Below are positions 33,701-45,700 of a DNA stretch of 64,000 bases, piece by piece (position 1 is the first letter of the stretch; each line of letters starts with the position of its first letter). Made by a program: the position numbers and the translations under genes. Below the pieces are notes generated by a model. That model was given only the letters and a program-made list of their open reading frames with translations. It did no database searches and had not been told where the DNA came from. This DNA is from JAAZKI01 sp012799905 (GTDB lineage: Bacteria; Verrucomicrobiota; Lentisphaeria; Oligosphaerales; Oligosphaeraceae), in NCBI GenBank assembly GCA_050949415.1, contig JBMNFR010000004.1:1-64000 (forward strand), given 5' to 3'.

Positions 33701-36700
33701 CGTATGCGTCCTGAGGCTCGCCGACGTGGACTCCGTGCGTGACTTGTTCGCCGGTCAAAGGATCAATGAAGCTGCTGCCCTCGGCGCAGAACACCTCGGG
33801 CGTATTGTAGGCGCTGTGGACGCCGCTTACCGCTTCAGCATAGACATACTCCTGGTCAAAGTCAAACATGCCGCCAGCATTCCGGCCCCAGTAAAGCTGC
33901 TGCCAGCCGTCCGGGATCGGATCATAGTCGGAGTTGCCGCCGCCGTTCATATTGACGGCGCGCTGGAGAACATGGCTGACCTGCCAGAATGCGCCGGTCG
34001 TGTCATCGCCACTTGCACCCCAGGACGACAACATCCGCTCGCGCAGCTCGGCGTTAACTAAGGTGTTGCCATCCAAGACTTTCAGGGAATGAGGCCAGTC
34101 TGCGGCGATTTCATCCCGCAGCGGATAGGCGAAGTCCTGGGCATTGCGGCCGCCATCGTCAAAACGATAGTACGCAGCCGGCATATTGCCATAGTCATCC
34201 GTTGCCAGGTCGCCCAGCACGACAGGCAGAGCCTTGCTCATCCATTCCCGGATTTGCTTGTTCAAGCGCAGGCCGCGGCGGCCGTCAGCAGTGTCAAGCC
34301 AGATGCGGACGTCGTCAAGATAGCCAGCCAGATACTTGCCATCGCGCTCTCCGAAGATTTCGGTCACAAAGCTGTCTTCGGCTTCGGGAGTGTCGCCGTT
34401 GATCAGCGGCGCGGCAATGCAGTAAGTGGAGCCGGCAAAGGTGCCATTCACATACAGAGTAAGCACCTTGGTGCGGGAATTCCACACCGCCGAGTACTTG
34501 ACCCAGACATTGACGCCAATCTTAGTGCCGTTGTTGGAACGCAGTTCCAGGGTGTTGACCAGCTCGTCGTTCTCATTGCGCCACCAGCCATTCATGCTGG
34601 CGCGGACGTAAGGCACGCCCTCAATCAAACCGAAATCAAAGTAATACATGTCCACACCGCCCTTGTTCACCGTACGGCGGACAAATGAACCGGTGTTGTT
34701 GGTTTCGCTAGTCAGCATGAACCATGTTTCCAAGGTCCAATCCTGGGTCAGGCCGTTCTCGTCGGCAGCATTGACGCCGAGCTGACGGTCCTCTTCCGGA
34801 ATGATCAGCACCGAATCAACATCGCCGACGCCACGCAGAGCGCGCCAGACTACAGGGCTGAGGGAATCTTCCTTGCCAGAGGGCACGTCGCCGTAGTCCT
34901 CTTCATAGTCCCGGATGCCGTCGTCGTCAGTGTCGGTATCGCTGTCAGGAACGCCGCCGTAGGTCTGGGCGTTTAGCGGGTCCAGCGGCCTGGTGCTATA
35001 CCAAGTAAGATATTCCTCGTAGTTGGTGAGACCGTCGCCGTCTGGATCGCCAAGACGGCCATTGATGTCAGTGGCGTCATTGGGGTCCAGGCCATAGAGA
35101 ATTTCCCACCAGTCTGGCAGGCCATCGCCGTCAGTGTCATCATTATCAGCGACGAGCGGATTGGCGCCGGCGCGGAATTCATTGTAGTCGCTGAGTCCGT
35201 CGCCGTCATAATCGCTGTATTGATCAACGATGTCAAGGCTATTGAAGAAACGTATTTCCCAGAAGTCGGCAATGCCGTCACCGTCAATATCGGCATTCAG
35301 GTACTCGTAGGTCTCGTGACCTTCCCGATTACAAGGCACAAGGCCCATCCTGGCCTTGCCGTCTTCGCCTTCAGTCGGCTCTCCCTCAAGAGTGGCGACC
35401 ATGTCTTCCCAGCCAGCCAGGGCGGCCTGCGCTGCAACCAAGGCATTCCAGGCATTGTCCCGCGCATTCACCGCAGCGTTATAGGTGGCGGTCTGCTCAG
35501 CCGTCGGGGTGGCCAGGGCAGCGTATACGGTCCATGCCGCCTGCCAGTTGCGGTAGGCGTTGTCGTATGCAATCTGCCGCTGAGCTACCTGGGCAGCCAG
35601 CAGCGACTTCTGCGCCGAACTGGAGGACTGCGCCGAAACGCCGCCATCGTCAAACCGGAAATAAATCGCCAAGTCAGTCATGTCAGCAAGATAGTTGCCG
35701 CGCGAAAGCGCAATCTCCTCCGCCGAGCGGACGGTGTTCCAGATGCGGACTTCATCAACCAACATCGACAAGCGGGAGCCGGAACCCGGCAGGTCGCCGA
35801 TGACCAAGTCGCCGTCCTGGGGCACATCATAGATACGGCCCAGGCGGACATCGTCAACGTACGGCTCCAGCTCTTCGTCATCCCTGTACACATAAATGCT
35901 GACGTTGTGCGTGGACGAAGCCTGGGTGGCAGTCAGCTGCTGCACCGTGACCGCCACGTGCGTCCAGCCGTCGCCTGGAGCAAACGTGGCATCAGGATAT
36001 TCGACGTTCACAACTTTGCGATAGCCAGTGGTAAGCGCGTCATTGCCAATGACGACATAGTCGAATTTCAACTTACCATCCTCCAAGTACAACTTGAAGT
36101 CCGGGAAAGAACCCAGAACCGGATTAGCAAGCCGCTTCTGCAGCAAGACACCGGTGTTGCCAGAGGCCTGGTCCAGCTTGAACCAGAGTTCCATGCTGTA
36201 GCGGCGCAGGTTGTTGATTTCGTTGAAGTCTTCCACCAGGGCATAGGGCGCCGTGCGTTCTGCAATCATTTCGGCGACTTCCTTCCCGAACTTATCGAGG
36301 GAACGGACTTCATGCGCTGCCGTGATCAAGTCAAGGGCGCGGTTGTAGAGCGGGCTGTACGGATCAACCGGGTTAGTGTCAGTGATATTGATTTCATACA
36401 TATCCCAGATGCCGTCGTCATCGGTATCAGTCATGCCTGGGTGCGTGCCCCAGGTGATTTCATCGGAGTTGGCCAGGCCGTCGCCGTCGCTGTCAATGGC
36501 GCCGTCGTTCAAGGCGGCCACGGCAGCGGCGCCGCCGCCGATGGCGGCGTCATCAATCGGATTGCCGTCAGCATCGACAAATCCACCGGCTTCCGTGGTC
36601 TGAGTGACCTGGGTGTAGACGCCGTTGACCATGACATAGAAGGTACGCGGAATAGTCACGACCTTAGTCGGGTCGGTGCCGGCCAGGAATTCATACAGGT

Positions 36701-39700
36701 CGCTGAGGCCGTCGCCGTCAAAGTCGCTGGTTTCATTGGCTGTGGTCAAGTCACCGAAGTGGCTCAATTCCCACCAGTCGGCAATGCCATCGCCATCGAA
36801 GTCGAGTTCCAGGTAGCTGCCAGAGTCGGTATCCGGCATGGTCACGCCGGCAATCTGAATCGGCAGGTTGGCATTGACCATCCTGGCCGGAGCCGCAGTC
36901 GGCGCCATGATCGCCACGCCCTCGGCGTCGCCCAGGCTCGCCTGAGCCGCATTGTACGCCGCCTGAGCCGTATTGTACGCCGCCTGCGCAGCCGCCAGTT
37001 CCGCCACAATCGCGGCGGACGGATTATTGCCAGCGGCAGCGTAGGCCGCCTGAGCCGCATTCAGACGCCGCTGGGCAGCCGCCAAGGACGACGCCAGGTG
37101 CACGATCTCATCCTGCAACAGGTAATACACCGCGTTGACGGCCGTCTCGCCGCCATCGTCAAAGCGCAAGTACATGACCAGGCTGGCCGCGTCGGTGACT
37201 TCCAGCAAGGAACGCTGGTCAGCAATCTGGTTGACGCTGCGAACGCCATTCCAGACCCTGATATTGTCAACCAGCATCGACAAGGCGCTGCCGTTCCACT
37301 CTCCGCCGATCAGGAGATCGCCGGCAACCGGGGCAGCGACAATGCCGCCCGTGAGGTTGTGCCAGGTGACATACTGTCTGTCACGCTGATAGACTACTGC
37401 GGTGATGACGTACTCGTCAGCCGCTGTAGCCGCGCTCTGCGATACCGTGACCGCGACATGCGTCCAACCATCGCCATGAGCGAAAGTCAATTCGTCATTA
37501 AGAGACAGCACAGTCCTGGTCTGAACGCCGCCAGGCGCGGCGCTGCCCATGACATTGTAGGCCAGCATGAGCTTGCCGTTGTCAAGATACAGGCGGAAAT
37601 CGCCGTCCGCTGCCGGGTCGTCGCGATTCGTCCGCACCAGCAGGTTACCGGTCTTTGCGTTGTCTTCCGCGAGATAGAACCACATTTCCAGGGTATAGCT
37701 TCTGGCGCTGGCAACGCCGGCAAACCCTTCAACCTGCGCGTAGGGGGCGACGCGAGCGGCGATATTGACCTGGTTCGACGCATCGGTCGGCGCCCTGCCA
37801 TCAGCGGCCAAAGCCGTCTGCACTGCATCCAGGGAGTATGCCGTATGAGCCGACTGGATCAAATCCAACACGCGGTTGTTAGCCGGGTTGAACGGGTTCA
37901 TAGGATCGAGCGCTGTATTGAATTCTACATAGTCGCTGAGCCAGTCGTCATCGCTGTCAACCTCATTCGGCAAGGTGCCAATCCCCTGCTCCTGGAGATT
38001 GGTCAAGCCGTCGCCGTCAAAGTCCTCATCAGCATCGGAAACGCCGTCACCGTCGGTATCAACCACGTTCGGGTCAGTGCCGCTCAGGTATTCGTACAAG
38101 TTGTTCAGGCCGTCGCCGTCAAAGTCTGCGAACTCCTCGCCAGCGGTGAGCAGGCGGCCGAAATGCTCCTGCTCCCAGCTGTCTGGGATGTCGTTGTCAT
38201 TGGCGTCATCAGTCCGATCAGAGACTTGGAACCAAGCATGCTTGAACGGATCAGCGACCGTGCCAGTGCCGACGACAGCGCCGGCGCTCGGGACACCGGC
38301 AGTCTCCGGATCACGATACGTCATGCCCGGCATCAAGAAGACCAATGCGCCTGCGCGGTTTTCAAAGGTGGCGCCGAGGTCATTGAAGTCGCTGGCGAGC
38401 ACTTGCGCTCCGCCAACCGTCAACACCAGGTCATCCATGCCGAAGCTGATCGCATTGCCGGCGTTGCCAAGCAGCACATTCTTGCCGGTCGAGACAGGAA
38501 TGCTGGACGCATTGTAGGGCGCCGTGAAAACATGATCAGCGTAGGCACCGTCACCCTGCTCATCATCTGAGACCGTCAATGTCAAGGCATTGCCGGCAAA
38601 GACGGCCTGCACCTGGAACCAGGTGTAGTCGCGCAACGGGTTGACGGCAATGGCGTCACTGGTAACACTGACCGCGCCAACCGTAAACTTCACCTCGCCG
38701 GCAGCGGTCAATTCGACCTTGAACTGGCTGCCAGTCACATCAGCAGCGCGTTCCACCAGCACAGCAGCGCCAGTGCCAAGGTCAGCATTGATGACCCGGC
38801 CCCAGAAGCTGATGCTGAAGTTGCGGTCCACCGCCAGGTCGGCGCCGGGATAAGTTACCCAAGCAGTCGCAGGCAGAAGCAGATAATGATTGATGGTGCT
38901 GTCATCGCTCGACAGCGGATCGCGATCAGCCAGGACCTCATCATGGTCGGTCACGCCGTCGTCATCCGTGTCGACAGCGCGCGGATCGGTGCCATAGAGC
39001 TGCTCGTAGTAGTTGGTGAGGCCGTCCCCGTCAAAGTCCTCGGCTGCGTCGGCAGTGCTGTCGCCATCGGTGTCAACCTTCTTCGGGTTAGTGCCCGAGA
39101 GGTACTCGTACAGGTTGTTCAGGCCGTCGCCGTCAAAGTCCTCAAGCTCTTCGCCGGCGGCAAGCAGGCGGTCGAAGTACTCCTGCTCCCAATCATCGGC
39201 AATGCGGTTGTTGTTGGTATCCCAGACGCGGTCGTTGGGTGTGAAGCCCTGGTGCGTCAGGGGCTTCAAGCCATTGTGCAACTCGCTGAACACGCCGCTG
39301 GTCTCAGGATCACGGTAGGTCTTGCCGGGCATCAGGAACATCAAAGCGCCGTTGCGGTTCTCGGCCGTCAGACCCAAGTCGTCAAAGTCGGCGGTGATCA
39401 CAGCCGCAGCGCCGCTGACCAGCACAAAGTCGTCAATGCCAAAAGCACCGACTGAGCCGATCACGACATCCTTGCCCGTCGATACCGGCAAGTCAGAGGC
39501 GAACAGCGAGCCGGTGACGGTACGGTCAACGTAGACGTCGTTGCCGAGTTCGTCATAGCTCACCGTCAGGCTCAGAGCCGTGCCCGCGAGCGACGCGCTG
39601 ATCTGATGCCAGCCCGCGCCCGTCAAAGCTTCGCTGGCCAGCTGATGCAGGCCGATGGAGAACACGACCTGGCCGCCTGTCAAGGCGACCTTGAACTGGT

Positions 39701-42700
39701 CAAGGCCAGGCGTATCGGAAACGCGGGAGACAAAGGTGGCGTCGCTCAGGTCGTCCAGGCGCACCCAGAAGCTCACGCTGAAGTTGCCGGCAATGGCCAA
39801 ATCAGCGCCCGGGAAGGTGACGGTCTGGCCATCAAGCACCTTGAAGTAATAGTTCGCGATGTTGTCGTCGCTGGAGAGCGGATTGCGGCCGACCAGGATT
39901 TCATCGTAGTCGCTCATGCCGTCATCGTCCGTGTCAACGGCGCGCGGGTCGGTGCCGGCAAGCTGCTCTTGCAGGTTGGTGAGGTTGTCGGTGTCTGCGT
40001 GGCCGTCCGGTCCCTCCGCCGCATCATTCGGATTGGTGCTGCTCAAGAATTCATACAAGTTGTTGAGGCCGTCCTTATCGGGATCCGAGAACTCCTCGCC
40101 GGGAGCCAGCAGACGGCCGAAATGCAGATATTCCCAGTCATCAGCAATCTTGTTCTCGTTGACGTCAAGCATCGTATCCTGCAGTTCCGAGGCGAATTCT
40201 GCACCAGAGAAGACGCCAGCCATGGCGAGGTCCGGCAGAGTGACGGCCGGATTGTTGATCAGGCTGATTCGAGCCGCAGCAAAGTTCTCCGCCGTGGTGC
40301 CGCGGTCATTGAAGGTGGAGTACAGAACTAGCCCAGCCGGCAGTGCCGGTCCCTGGTTGGCGATGAGGTCGGCAATGTCACCGGCCGCCCAGTCGCTGTC
40401 GCGATCAGCGGTGATGCTCGCAGCCGGACGGGCCACGTTCCACAACCGGAGATCGTCAATGGCGCCGAGGAAGCTGCCGCCGCCAAGCACGACATCCGTG
40501 CCGCGGCTGTCAGGCATGGTTCCAGCCCTGGAGCCGCTGATCGTGTATTCAAGATATTCTTCGGCCTCGACATGAGCCTTCCAAGCCAAGGTCAAGGTCA
40601 TGGTGCGGCCATTGACCACGGCGGCGACATGAACCCAAGTAGTCGCATCCGGGATGGCGACCGTCGAAGTCAAGGTGTTGGAGCCAACTGTAAAGGCGAC
40701 CCTGCCGTCTGTCCGGAGGACAATCCGGTAGTGCGTCAATCCGCTGACAGCAGCGCCCTTGCGCAGCAGCACGCCATTCGGGTTGCTGGCGCCGCGGAAC
40801 TTGAACTCGACCGTGAAGTTGCCGGCAAAGGCAAACGGATCGGTTGTCACCATGGTGTTGCCGACCAGGCGACGGCGCCAATTGCGGTAAGTGACCTTGT
40901 CGCCATGCGCAGCAAAGCGGGCATAGCCGTTGCTCTGCACGGGAGCCTGGCTCCAGGCCGCAGCCGCGCTCGACGGCTCGCCAGTCAGAGTCCGCGCATA
41001 CACGGCATCAGTGCCGGGCGTGCCGGAAACCAACGTGTAGTCAGCCGAGTTGAACCCAGTGGCCGGAATTTCGACATTGCTCAGCACATAGCCGTCCACA
41101 TCCGTGATGACGCGGGTGAAGACGCCGACGTTTTCACTGATAGTGATGGTGACCGAGCCGCCGTCAGTATAGCCGTCGTCGTCAGAATCGGCCAGGCCAG
41201 GATGCAGGCCCAATTCCTGCTCTTCCATGTTATTCAAGCCGTCGCCGTCAGAGTCGGCGATATTGTCAAAGACCTTGCCGTCCGTGCTCCTGATCTTGGG
41301 GTCAAGGCCAGCGAGGTATTCGTAGTAGTTAGAGAGGCCGTCGCCGTCAAAGTCGCCATATTTTCCAGTCGGCAAATTGTCATCAGTCAGCAACTGCCCG
41401 AAGAACTTATACTCCCAGCGGTCAGGAATCTGGTTGTAGTTGGAGTCAGCCTCAGCCTCGAAAGGATTGCTGTCAGAAATATCAACGACAATGGCTGCGC
41501 CCTGGAGGACAGCGGCGTTGCGCCAGTTGTTCTTCCAATCCTGGGCGCTGCCAGCCACGGAATCAGCCAAGTGCAGGATATAGGGCGGATAGACGGCTGT
41601 GCCGCCAGCCACTGCTGCCTGCAACGCCGCGAAATCGGCATACGTGCCGCCGGCAAAGGCCGTAGTAGTGCGGGAGTCAAGATCGCCGTCGTCAAAGCGA
41701 TAATACGCCGCCAGGCCGGCCTCGCCGCCGGAAAGCAGCACGGCGCGGTGGTCGGCAATGTCGTCGCTGGAGCGAACCGTGTTCCAAATGCGGAGGTCGT
41801 CAATGTAGCCCTGGAAGCCAGAGCCGGCGCGGACGCTGATGACGCCAGGGCCGGTGCTGACCGGCTGCCGCCTGGAGTAGGACTGGGCCACGTTTTCGCC
41901 GTTGACGTACAAGGCGATGGTAGTGGTGTCGCCTTCGTAGGTCATGGCCAGGTGCGTCCACACATCGGCAGGTGCGGCGTAGGCTTGCGGCACCGAGAGG
42001 ACTTCCTGGCCGCCGTTGAGGTCGGTGAAGACCATGGTGAGGCGGCCGTCAACCAGGCGCATGCTGAAGTTGACCAGGGTCTTGCCAGTCATGGTGCCGA
42101 CCACGCGCTCAATAATCGTCCCATTCGCCAGATCAGCATCCGGCCTGACCCAGGCTTCGACCGTCCAGGTGAGCAGGCCGAACCGGGCTTGATTCGGAAG
42201 CAGGAGGAAGCTGCTGGCAGCGCCGTCAGTATAAAGGGCGCGATGGATGAGCGGATCGTTCATGTTGAGCGGGTCAGTCGTCTCGGCGCGCTCGACGTTG
42301 TCGGCACGGCCGTCGTTATCCGTATCCCTGAGCATCGGGTCAGTGCCGCTGGCCAGCTCAATGCGGTTGTTGATGCCGTCGCCGTCATAGTCCTCTTCGC
42401 CGTCGAAGATACCGTTATTGTCGGAATCGCGGCTCTTGGGATTGGTGCCGAGCAAGTATTCGTAATAGACGTTGACGTCATCGCCGTCTTCGTCCATCTT
42501 CATGCCATAATTGTAGGCGTAGGGATTGGTTCCGGAATCGACCTGGCCAGTATCGCCGCCGAGGACATAGCCGTTATCGTCCGTGCCGAAGTCAGTGCCA
42601 AAGCCTGGCACTCTTAGATCAATTTCGTCAGCGGTACAGGCGCGGTAGTACCAGACCGAGCGCGGGTCAAAGTTGTAGTCGTGTCCGAAAACGATGACCG

Positions 42701-45700
42701 GCTGGCCGTCAACCGTCAGGCTGACGTCCAACGAGCCGATGTACGTCTTGCGGTTGTAGTCCACCGTGTTGGCAGGATTGGCCGGAGTCGGAATCCTCCT
42801 ATAGACGCGGTCTGGCCGTTGGGCGCGGACAAACGACACCACGATCTGGTTGCGGCCAACCTGCAAATACGGGGCAATGTCATAACCGTGGCTGTAATTT
42901 CCGACCTGCCGCCCATTGACCGTCAAACCGGAAATGGTGACGCCATGACGGTTGTAGTAGCCCATGATGGCGCGAACCGGAGTCGAACTGAGGTTAAAGT
43001 ACTTGAACATGGTGACGTACTTGAAGTCGCCGTCCAAACGCATGAAGTCAGTCTGGTAGGCGCCTTCTTCCTGGCCGACAGCGGCCGGGTCGTTACTTCC
43101 GCCGAACGACGTATAGCCGACGTTCTGGACATGGCCGTGCAGGCCGACGATGGCAGTGCCTTCAGTGTTCCATTGCAGGGCGTTGCGCCAGTCGCCGGAA
43201 GGCAGCTCGTTCGGAATATAGGCTTCGCGCTCAAAGGTGTCGAGGTCGTGGAAATAGACCCACCATTCCGGGATGCCGTCGCCATCAACGTCGTCAACGC
43301 CGTCCAAGGTCTTGGCGTTTTCGCCGGCGATGATCGGGTCATATCCGGGCGTGGGCGCGACCAGTTGGAGCATATAGTCCTGGTCGCCAAAGTGGGCGAA
43401 GTCCTCAACCAGGGCGCCGCCGTCGTCAAAACGATAATAGGCGCGCAGCGAGTACATTTTGCGCATATACCTGGGTTCGACGATCGGCAAGGCGTCCGAA
43501 CGCAGCGGCGACGGCACAATCCGGCTGGACCAGTAGTCGATCTGCTCGTCAGTGCGGGCGCTCGTCCAGAACCGGAATTCATCAATAGCCATGCCATTGA
43601 CAGCATACAGGCGAGCGTATTCGGCGATTGTGCCAAAGTCAATGACGTAGGTGATGATCTGCGACCCCATGATGGCCAGGCGGTCGCGATACAAGGCCAG
43701 GGACTTGGTGGCCGGCGCCCAGACCAGGGCCAAATGCGTCCACACACCGTCTTCCAGGCGCGGGGTAGCATGTTTGCCGCCGACGTAGGCGAGCACTTCG
43801 CCGGCTGCGGAGTTGGTCGCATCAAAGATTTCACCAAGCGGTGCGCCGTCATCAATGACCAGGCGGAAGCCAGTCTTGGTGTTGCCGAGCACTTCGAAGA
43901 TAGTGCTGCGGCCAGCATGCGTAGAGGCGCTGTCATGCTTCACCCACATCTCCAGGGTGAAGTCACCAGAGATAGTCTCGTTGTAGCCGTAGGGGTTGAT
44001 GACCATCGGGCCGACTGCAAACCGGTCCGGATGCGGCAACTCGGCATAGTCTGTAACAGCGCTGCCGTCAACAAACGGCTTCTGGCTGATGTTGAGGGAC
44101 AGCGAGGGAGCGCCCTCGGCGCGGAAATTGCGCACATATTCGTTCGGGTCATCGCCATGCTGAACCATCAGCCAGATGACGTCATAGTCATTAAGGGCGG
44201 CCAGGTATTTATCCCGCGCTGCGTTGGCGTCTGCCGCCTCGGCATTGAGATAGGTGACCGTGGCGACTTGCTTGGCAGTCGCTGTCTCGGTATAAGTGAT
44301 ATTCCAGGTTGTTTCCGTTCCGTCCGTAGAGACCATAGTTGCAGCCAGGCGCGGGGTGATAATCGCACGCTGCTTGGCAATATAGACGGCATCAAGCTTT
44401 TCGCCGGTGGCCTTGACCACGGAGATGCTCATCGGGTGCACCGGCGACGAGCCGAACACGACTTCGAGCTTGTCCGAGATGCCGTCGTCATCCGTATCAG
44501 CCTTGGCCGGGTCAGAGCCGTATTTGGCTTCATAGCGGTCGGTCAAGCCATCGCCGTCAGAGTCGTAGTCGCCGTCCATGACGGTCGGGTCATCGCTGGA
44601 ATAGGGGTTGGTCGGATCACGGCCGATCAAGTATTCGTAATAATCGGTCAGGCCGTCGCCATCGTAGTCAGAGGTGCGGTTGACCGTATCAATGCCGGCG
44701 AAATACCGATGCTCCCAGAAGTCGGCGATGCCGTCGCCATCAGCATCGCGATTGAGATAGACGTAGGTCTCGTCCGAAACCTTGGCCGACGGCAGTTCGA
44801 CCATGGCAGCGCCTTGGTTGAGGGCGCCGGCGATCTGCGCAGGCGGGGTGTTGGCGTTGAGCGCACTGTTATACGCATCTCGGGCATTCTGATAGATGGT
44901 ACGGAGGTTGTTCAAAGTGGCCTGCTGCTCCGTGGTGGGATTTTCGCCATACTCGATGACCCTGGCGTTGTAGTTGTTCAGAGCCGTCTGGTAGGCATTG
45001 TACAGCGAAGCAACCTCGCTGGCCGACGGCTTGGCTGCGTAGGAAGCATCCTCAACCATGACGCCGCCGTCGTCAAACCGATAATAGACCGCCATGGCCA
45101 TCAGGTCGGAGTCCGTCGTCACAAACATATTGCGGCGAGACTGGATATCTGCCTGCAATTGGTCGACATAGTCATTGTAGGTGCCCGAGGTCGGGATGTA
45201 GTAGTAGTCGGTCGCATTCCAGGCCCGGAATTCATCCATCTGCATCAGGAGCTGGTCAGCGCCGATTTTGCCGCCCAGGACGAGCTGCCCTGCGCCAGAG
45301 TCGTTGGCGAGGACGCCGGCGTAGTTGCGGGCCTGGCGGTATTCACGCCCATCATGGCGAACGAAGAACGACACTGAATGTGACGTAGCGCTGCTGTAAT
45401 TGGCGAACAACTTGGCCGCGACGTGCGTCCAGCCGTCCCCAGCTTGGAATACGATGGGGGACTCCAAGTAGCGGGTGACCTGCTCGTCGGCCTGGTTATA
45501 GGTGAGGTAGAGCTGGCCGCTGTCCAGGCCAATGGTGAAGATAGTCTCGGTGCCGTCATTGGTGATCATGCGGGCCAGGGGGCCGCTGTTGCCGGAGGCA
45601 GCATCGAGCTTGAACCAGAATTCCACCATGTAGCCATAGTAGCTACGGCTGGAGAAGCCGTTAAAGCCGGTGGTTTCCAGGTAAGCGCCGTCAGCCGTCA

